From the NCBI RefSeq assembly GCF_014699035.1, contig NZ_JACXAA010000003.1:124001-188000 (forward strand): 64,000 bases of DNA, read 5' to 3'. A program made the translations under genes and the position numbers. Positions 59,758-64,000 of this stretch are shown in pieces. Each line of letters starts with the position of its first letter. Position 1 is the first letter of the stretch. Source of the stretch: Spirosoma validum. Lineage in GTDB: Bacteria > Bacteroidota > Bacteroidia > Cytophagales > Spirosomataceae. The notes below the pieces were generated by a model, which ran no database searches, was not told the origin of the DNA, and saw only the letters and a list, made by a program, of their open reading frames with translations.

Positions 59758-60789
59758 TTACGCACTTAATTCCTGAAATAATTCCCGGAATCGTTCGGGC
59801 GAATGACCGTCGAAAAAACGACGCTGATTGGCCAACGTTTCGTCAACCATTTCCGGCGAAAACTGAAACGACTGAATCGACAAACGGATCATTTTATCTA
59901 ACGCAATGACCGGAATCGAACGGGTCAGCAGCGTCGGAAAATTAACCGAAAGCGCCAGTTTTTCTTCGGATAAAAATTGCGCTATCTGATTCTGGTTATC
60001 CGCTGTCACCACCGCAATCAGTGGACGATTCACGGCGCAGACTTCATACGCAATGGTGCTACAGGCCGTAATGGCTAAGCTGCATTGCTGCAATTCATCA
60101 ACCATTTGTTCCGCCGTCAGATTTTGCAGAATCGTCAGATTTGGGAGTTGATTTTTAAACGATTCGATAGTTGTCTGATCTGGATGAAAAGGACCAAGAA
60201 CAATATGAACCGGCAACGTAGCGTCAACCTGCCGAATGGCTTCCAGCACGGTTAGCGACGTATTGTTTGGGTCAGCGCCACCCAAGCTAACAAAAATATG
60301 ACCGTCAGCTGGAGGTGCACCGAAACCTTCCGGCCGTAGAAATTCGGGACGAAGTAGCGCGTAGTGCGGACCTAGCTGAAATTTCGTGTAGTCTTCGGCG
60401 TCGTATTGGCTTTCGGCAATACTTCCCGCATGATTAATCACTACGTCGGCTACCTGATTTCCCTGGATCAGATCGTCAATAAAAACCAGCTTCTTCGCAC
60501 GTGCCCGAACGGCCAACTGAAACGCTTCATCGAATGAGTAACCGTCCATTACGACAATATCTTTTTTCTTGATTTGCATTAAAAAGGCCACCTTGTCGGC
60601 CGAACCGGGTAACGCAATCACCTTCAACCCTACGGTTTCGATCAGTTTCCGAACCGTTGGCGTTGGCTCGGTAATGGCAAAGCACATCGAGAATTCGCCT
60701 TTCAGCATATCGGCCAGGGCCAGACAGCGCATTACGTGGCCCATCCCGATCTGGGCATTGCCATCCGCGCGAAAAAGAAGTTGAGTCAT
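59758..60789 (-). CDS. pseG: UDP-2,4-diacetamido-trideoxy-altropyranose hydrolase
   Basis: 343 residues, GT-B fold. MTQLLFRADGNAQIGMGHVMRCLALADML is the characteristic PseG start with the nucleotide-binding GMGHVMRC motif; VMDGYSFDEAFQ, DDLIQGNQVADVVINHA, FVSLGGADPNNTSLTVLEAI and ACSTIAYEVCAVNRPLIAVVTADNQ follow. It removes UDP from the sugar intermediate before PseI acts. Co-directional with PseF (73-base gap) and the PseH-like gene. Confidence 0.94.
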   Translation of the reverse strand: MTQLLFRADGNAQIGMGHVMRCLALADMLKGEFSMCFAITEPTPTVRKLIETVGLKVIALPGSADKVAFLMQIKKKDIVVMDGYSFDEAFQLAVRARAKKLVFIDDLIQGNQVADVVINHAGSIAESQYDAEDYTKFQLGPHYALLRPEFLRPEGFGAPPADGHIFVSLGGADPNNTSLTVLEAIRQVDATLPVHIVLGPFHPDQTTIESFKNQLPNLTILQNLTAEQMVDELQQCSLAITACSTIAYEVCAVNRPLIAVVTADNQNQIAQFLSEEKLALSVNFPTLLTRSIPVIALDKMIRLSIQSFQFSPEMVDETLANQRRFFDGHSPERFRELFQELSA

Positions 60790-60862
60790 GGATTTATGGA
60801 TAAGCAGGACCGCCCGTGCGGTAAAATGAATAACGATCTGTAGGGAAGATTATTCAATTTGG

Positions 60863-61567
60863 TTAGGATTTGGATTGTCCTGCATGGTTCATTTTATACT
60901 TGAACTCAGCCACTTGCCAATCGTCTTCTGTATCAATATCATGCGCGGCTAGTTCAGAGATAATAATGCCGCCCGAATTACCGGTAATCAGGCGGTGGCT
61001 TTGCTGAAAAGACGCTACGTTGACAAAATAAAACTGTCCTGCGTCGTGATAAGTGGGTTCCAGATCCTGTGAGCGTGTCAGCGCGTGTTCAGGATTAACC
61101 CAGTTCACCTTCTGATCGCGCAGAAACACCGCCCGCTGAATAGGAAAACCGAATCGTTGTACGGGATAGACGGTATCGAATTTTTTTTCGGTTAGTGTCG
61201 AAAAGGCCTGACGTAGTAAATCAGACGTAATAAATGGAGCGGTCGGGTAGAGGCAGCAGGCATAATCGAAAGTCTGATTTTGCTGTTCATACTGACGTAG
61301 CACTTCGGTCAGTACGTCGGCGGTGGTAGCAAAATCGTCGGCGGTTTCGGTGCTGCGTAAGAACGGAACGGAAGCGCCAAAGTCCTGGGCAATCGCTGCA
61401 ATCTCTTCGTCATCAGTCGAGACCATCACCTCTGTGAACAAACCTGATTGTACAACCGCGTTAATCACGTAGCTAATAATCGGTTTACCCAGAAACGGAC
61501 GGATGTTTTTACGCGGAATGCGTTTGCTGCCACCCCGCGCCGTAATGATCGCTACGTTGCTCATCAA
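60863..61567 (-). CDS. pseF: Pseudaminic acid cytidylyltransferase
   Basis: 234 residues. Activates pseudaminic acid with CTP. Nucleotidyltransferase start VAIITARGGSKRIPRKNIRPFLGKPIISY, VMVSTDDEEIAAIAQDFGASVPFLR, CCLYPTAPFITSDLLRQAF, and HDAGQFYFVN with DIDTEDDW at the end. It overlaps the methylase gene by 4 bases, so they are translated together. Confidence 0.95.
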   Translation of the reverse strand: MMSNVAIITARGGSKRIPRKNIRPFLGKPIISYVINAVVQSGLFTEVMVSTDDEEIAAIAQDFGASVPFLRSTETADDFATTADVLTEVLRQYEQQNQTFDYACCLYPTAPFITSDLLRQAFSTLTEKKFDTVYPVQRFGFPIQRAVFLRDQKVNWVNPEHALTRSQDLEPTYHDAGQFYFVNVASFQQSHRLITGNSGGIIISELAAHDIDTEDDWQVAEFKYKMNHAGQSKS

Positions 61568-62214
61568 GCGGTTTTTTCGAGCAGATACATGTAATCGACG
61601 TTGCCGCTTTCACTGGTGTTGACGTACGGATACAGCTCCTGTTTAACCAGCTTCAGCGATGGATGCCGTTGCTGGAACAGAGCCGCATAATCCGCTTTCC
61701 AAAGAAACCCTTCGTTACCCCGGTATGGAATAGAACTTAGCTCAGGACTGTAGTACTCAAATCCCCAGATGTATCGACGGCTACACCGAACCATCTCGTC
61801 CATGATCTTGGGCAAATCGTCGGGGGCAATGTGAATCAGTACGCCATTGGTACAAACGACATCGAAAAAATCATCCCGAAACGGCAAATCGAACCCCGAT
61901 CCCTGAATGATATTGATATGCTGCGTAGTCTGTTTCGCTTTCTCGACGGCATAGGGCTGGAGTTCAACGCCATACAAGTTCGTAAAGCCAGCATCCTGCA
62001 AACCACGTAGCTGCATACCCGTATTGCAACCCACTTCCAGAATACGTGTTTCCGACGACCAACCCGACGCAAAACGGGCGTTCATTTCCGACTTGGTGAG
62101 GCCCCAATTTTGTTGGTAGAAGTTGTCCCATTCTTCGCGGTCGCGGGTGTTGCGGTCGGTGTATTGCTGGCCGAATTCACCAGACCAGAAAGTTTCCTGT
62201 TCAGTTTGTTTCAT
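61564..62214 (-). CDS. Pseudaminic acid biosynthesis-associated methylase
   Basis: 216 residues. SAM-binding ILEVGCNTGMQLRGLQDAGFTNLYGVELQPYAVEKAK, then DLPFRDDFFDVVCTNGVLIHIAPDDLPKIMDEMVRCSRRYIWGFEYYSPEL and LYPYVNTSESGNVDYMYLLEK. The WSGEFGQQYTDRN opening and FEYYSP segment are typical of the methylase that accompanies pse genes. It overlaps PseF by 4 bases. Target unknown. Confidence 0.9.
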   Translation of the reverse strand: MKQTEQETFWSGEFGQQYTDRNTRDREEWDNFYQQNWGLTKSEMNARFASGWSSETRILEVGCNTGMQLRGLQDAGFTNLYGVELQPYAVEKAKQTTQHINIIQGSGFDLPFRDDFFDVVCTNGVLIHIAPDDLPKIMDEMVRCSRRYIWGFEYYSPELSSIPYRGNEGFLWKADYAALFQQRHPSLKLVKQELYPYVNTSESGNVDYMYLLEKTA

Positions 62215-62226
62215 GAGTGGAGTGGG

Positions 62227-62892
62227 TTAAGATTTTACGATATAACAGGGCGTTACGGCAAATGGCAGTCGTTTCACCACTACGTTCTTGCCTGTCAGAA
62301 ATTCTTCAACGGCAGCATTGGCGCCCGGAAATACGTTGGCATAATCGTCCAGCATAATGACGCCACCCGGCACAACCCGATCATACAAATGGTCAAGCAC
62401 GGCTTTAGTCGGCTCATAGACATCGACGTCAATATTCAGCAGACTGATACGTAGTTCGGGGTGTTTTTCCAGATAAGCGGGTATCGTCTGACGAACATCG
62501 CCCTCTACCAGGTCAACGTTCTGGCCGACACCTTTATGATTCAGTACCGTCGTGAGTTGGTCTACGCTAATACCTTCGTCGCCCGAGTCGCTAATGAATT
62601 TCTCCCGCCAGGTTTTGTCTGCTGTAAAATCAGTGTCAGGAAAACGGCCAAACGCGTCAAAACCGATAATCTTTTTCGCCGTCGGATTGCTCATCAACTG
62701 CCGGAACGTAGCGAATCGAATCAGTGATGCGCCTTTGAATACGCCACATTCAACGATAGCACCGGGAACGTCAAGCGTCAGTTTATACAGTTCATAATGG
62801 GCCATCACTTTAGCCATTCGGTTCACATCCGACGCCCAGTAATAATTATTTTCGTACTCGAACGAACGCGAAAAATCAGGAAGTTGAATCAT
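62227..62892 (-). CDS. TylF/MycF-like O-methyltransferase
   Basis: 221 residues. VPGAIVECGVFKGASLIRFATFRQLMS (SAM motif), KIIGFDAFGRFPDT, SLLNIDVDVYEPTKAVLDHLYDRVVPGGVIMLDDYANVFPGANAAVEEF (metal-binding Asp pair in NIDVDVY and LDDY). Family members O-methylate sugars in macrolides. Here it probably methylates a sugar in the surface glycan. It begins the set of biosynthetic genes after the unknown gene at 62971. Confidence 0.92.
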   Translation of the reverse strand: MIQLPDFSRSFEYENNYYWASDVNRMAKVMAHYELYKLTLDVPGAIVECGVFKGASLIRFATFRQLMSNPTAKKIIGFDAFGRFPDTDFTADKTWREKFISDSGDEGISVDQLTTVLNHKGVGQNVDLVEGDVRQTIPAYLEKHPELRISLLNIDVDVYEPTKAVLDHLYDRVVPGGVIMLDDYANVFPGANAAVEEFLTGKNVVVKRLPFAVTPCYIVKS

Positions 62893-62900
62893 TAGGTATC

Positions 62901-62916
62901 GCGGACTTCAGTCCGC
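62901..62916. repeat. Short GCGGACT hairpin, repeat remnant
   Basis: GCGGACT and its complement around TC (62901-62916). A second, mismatched segment TACGGACTGGAG lies at 62932-62943. The pattern resembles the GGGCTTTAGCCC core in the 47152 hairpin, so it may be a degraded copy. Confidence 0.4.
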
Positions 62917-62970
62917 ACTTAGCTATAAAAATACGGACTGGAGCCAAACGCGGCCCGCTCCGTGGTATCT

Positions 62971-64000
62971 TTAAAATAAATGGTCGGCGGCTACGGCACC
63001 GTTTGGATGAAAATCAAAATAATACCCGTTTAGAAATGGGTTGTCGGCACGTGCGGTCAGCCAGCCGCTGGCCTCGCCAAAAAAATGCCGAAGCTCATCA
63101 TCCTCAGCCATCCGTATGGTGTACAAACCGTTGGGTGAAACAACGGCTGTGCGCTCCAGAACTTGAGCATCGGCTTCCCGATAAAACGACAGCGTTACGT
63201 TAGCCAACCGGTCGTATTGCTGCAACGGAGCCGAATTAGTGAGCACAATCTCCGAGTTGCCAACGTTGACAAACGGCGCCCATTTGAACGTACCGGGTTT
63301 ATTCAGACTGTTTGGATTGCCGACCTGGGGGGCAAAACAAACATTGCTTGGCAAGACTGATGCGCGTCCGTGCTGGCCTACGTTCAGGCCAAATTTTAAG
63401 CGCGTCGGAATACGTGTCGCATCAGTCCAGTGAGCAATTAATTGGGCAGTTTTAGCGGCTTCAGTCGAAATGCCTATCTGTTTTGCCAATTCCCCCAGAT
63501 CAATCTGAACGTACTGACTATCAATTGAACGGAATTTATACGCGTCTAACGCTTCACCCAAGAACGTACCGTCAGCATCGAAAAACCGGAACGACAGCGT
63601 AAAATCCGATGGCGAGAAAATGGGATAAACGACCAGTTTTGTAAAAAAGTCGTTGGTCAGATAAAGCGGAATCGATGTCGACGAATCCAGAAACCGCTCA
63701 TCCTGTCGTGGCCAGTATGCTCGCTTATCGTCTACGCCCGAACTGTCGTAATACGAGTGTGTAATACTGACGCTCTGGGCGTTTTGGTCAAGATTACCTA
63801 CTAGAAACCGCGGAAAGAATCCCGAAAAATTATGCCCGAACCGAATCATACCCGGCTCATCGCCTAGAATGCTTTGCAGATCGAGGTAATCTTTTAGATA
63901 CAAAAAAACAGTTTCATAGGGTTTTAGTGAAGGCAACGTAAACGTACCGGACGTAGTGTGGTGTTGCCCATCCACAATTTCATAAGTCACCTTTGGTTCT
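62971..64000 (-). CDS. Hypothetical protein, 5' end beyond window
   Basis: At least 343 residues; the frame remains open at position 64000, so the N-terminus is outside the window (the GTG at 63990 is not taken as the start). Beta-rich, with aromatic pairs (YDSSGVDDKRAYWPRQDERF, VVYPIFSPSDFTLSFRFFDADGTFLG, GLNVGQHGRASVLPSNVCFAPQ). No family recognised. The C-terminus ends FDFHPNGAVAADHLF. In the glycan cluster, but whether it is an enzyme or structural protein is not visible. Confidence 0.7.
   Translation of the reverse strand, partial: EPKVTYEIVDGQHHTTSGTFTLPSLKPYETVFLYLKDYLDLQSILGDEPGMIRFGHNFSGFFPRFLVGNLDQNAQSVSITHSYYDSSGVDDKRAYWPRQDERFLDSSTSIPLYLTNDFFTKLVVYPIFSPSDFTLSFRFFDADGTFLGEALDAYKFRSIDSQYVQIDLGELAKQIGISTEAAKTAQLIAHWTDATRIPTRLKFGLNVGQHGRASVLPSNVCFAPQVGNPNSLNKPGTFKWAPFVNVGNSEIVLTNSAPLQQYDRLANVTLSFYREADAQVLERTAVVSPNGLYTIRMAEDDELRHFFGEASGWLTARADNPFLNGYYFDFHPNGAVAADHLF

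Overview
The window looks like chromosomal DNA of a Spirosoma-like member of the Bacteroidota (Cytophagales). The signs are a SusC/SusD outer-membrane uptake pair, a type IX secretion plug protein (DUF5103), families largely restricted to this phylum (PUR/DUF3276, DUF3667, DUF4369-thioredoxin), Bacteroidota promoters of the TTG-N20-TAnnTTTG type, and many AraC regulators and single-domain response regulators. The genus is inferred from family resemblance only; no search was run.

Layout. 0-3 kb: manganese catalase, with two small unknown membrane or acidic proteins and a zinc alcohol dehydrogenase converging on it. 4-10 kb: UDP-galactopyranose mutase, DUF72, a glycosyltransferase, a lone family 1 glycosidase-like protein, one intact response regulator and one decayed one. 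10-12 kb: DUF983 and a small lipoprotein in otherwise empty DNA. 12-17 kb: SusC/SusD operon ending in a strong terminator, with a 15-bp direct repeat upstream. 17-25 kb: an exported three-gene operon (lipoprotein, large two-module beta-helix protein, outer-membrane barrel) divergent from a sensor kinase/NarL-type regulator pair; two copies of TACCTG-N4-CAGGTA lie between them. 25-33 kb: an accessory region of oxidoreductases, a HbpS/GlcG protein, AraC regulators, a VOC protein and a putative zinc-binding secreted protein, mixed with at least four gene remnants (AraC, SDR, SnoaL, peroxiredoxin). Two of its intact genes share a 68-bp promoter layout.

33-49 kb is mostly core-like: tRNA-Thr(CGT), ABC-F ATPase, DUF3667, PA0069-type radical SAM protein with a palindromic operator candidate, bestrophin, T9SS plug, AraC/hemerythrin/RidA operon, response regulator, YchF, PUR protein, RlpA, DUF58, a thioredoxin-like lipid-exported protein and YdcF. 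49.7-51.2 kb is an insertion sequence that has landed inside the terminator hairpin between ydcF and pfkA. Its transposase is split into two frames joined by a canonical A_AAA_AAG slippery site, and a 23-bp hairpin covers the start of the first frame.

52.5-64 kb is one co-directional (minus strand) surface-glycan cluster. It holds pseudaminic-acid-type nonulosonate genes (PseF, PseG, a PseH-like acetyltransferase, PseI and the associated methylase), a TylF-like and two FkbM methyltransferases, a Wzx-type flippase and two glycosyltransferases. PseB and PseC are not in the window and are expected beyond the right edge. Intergenic regions throughout carry long perfect or near-perfect hairpins with related sequences, probably dispersed repeats or terminators.
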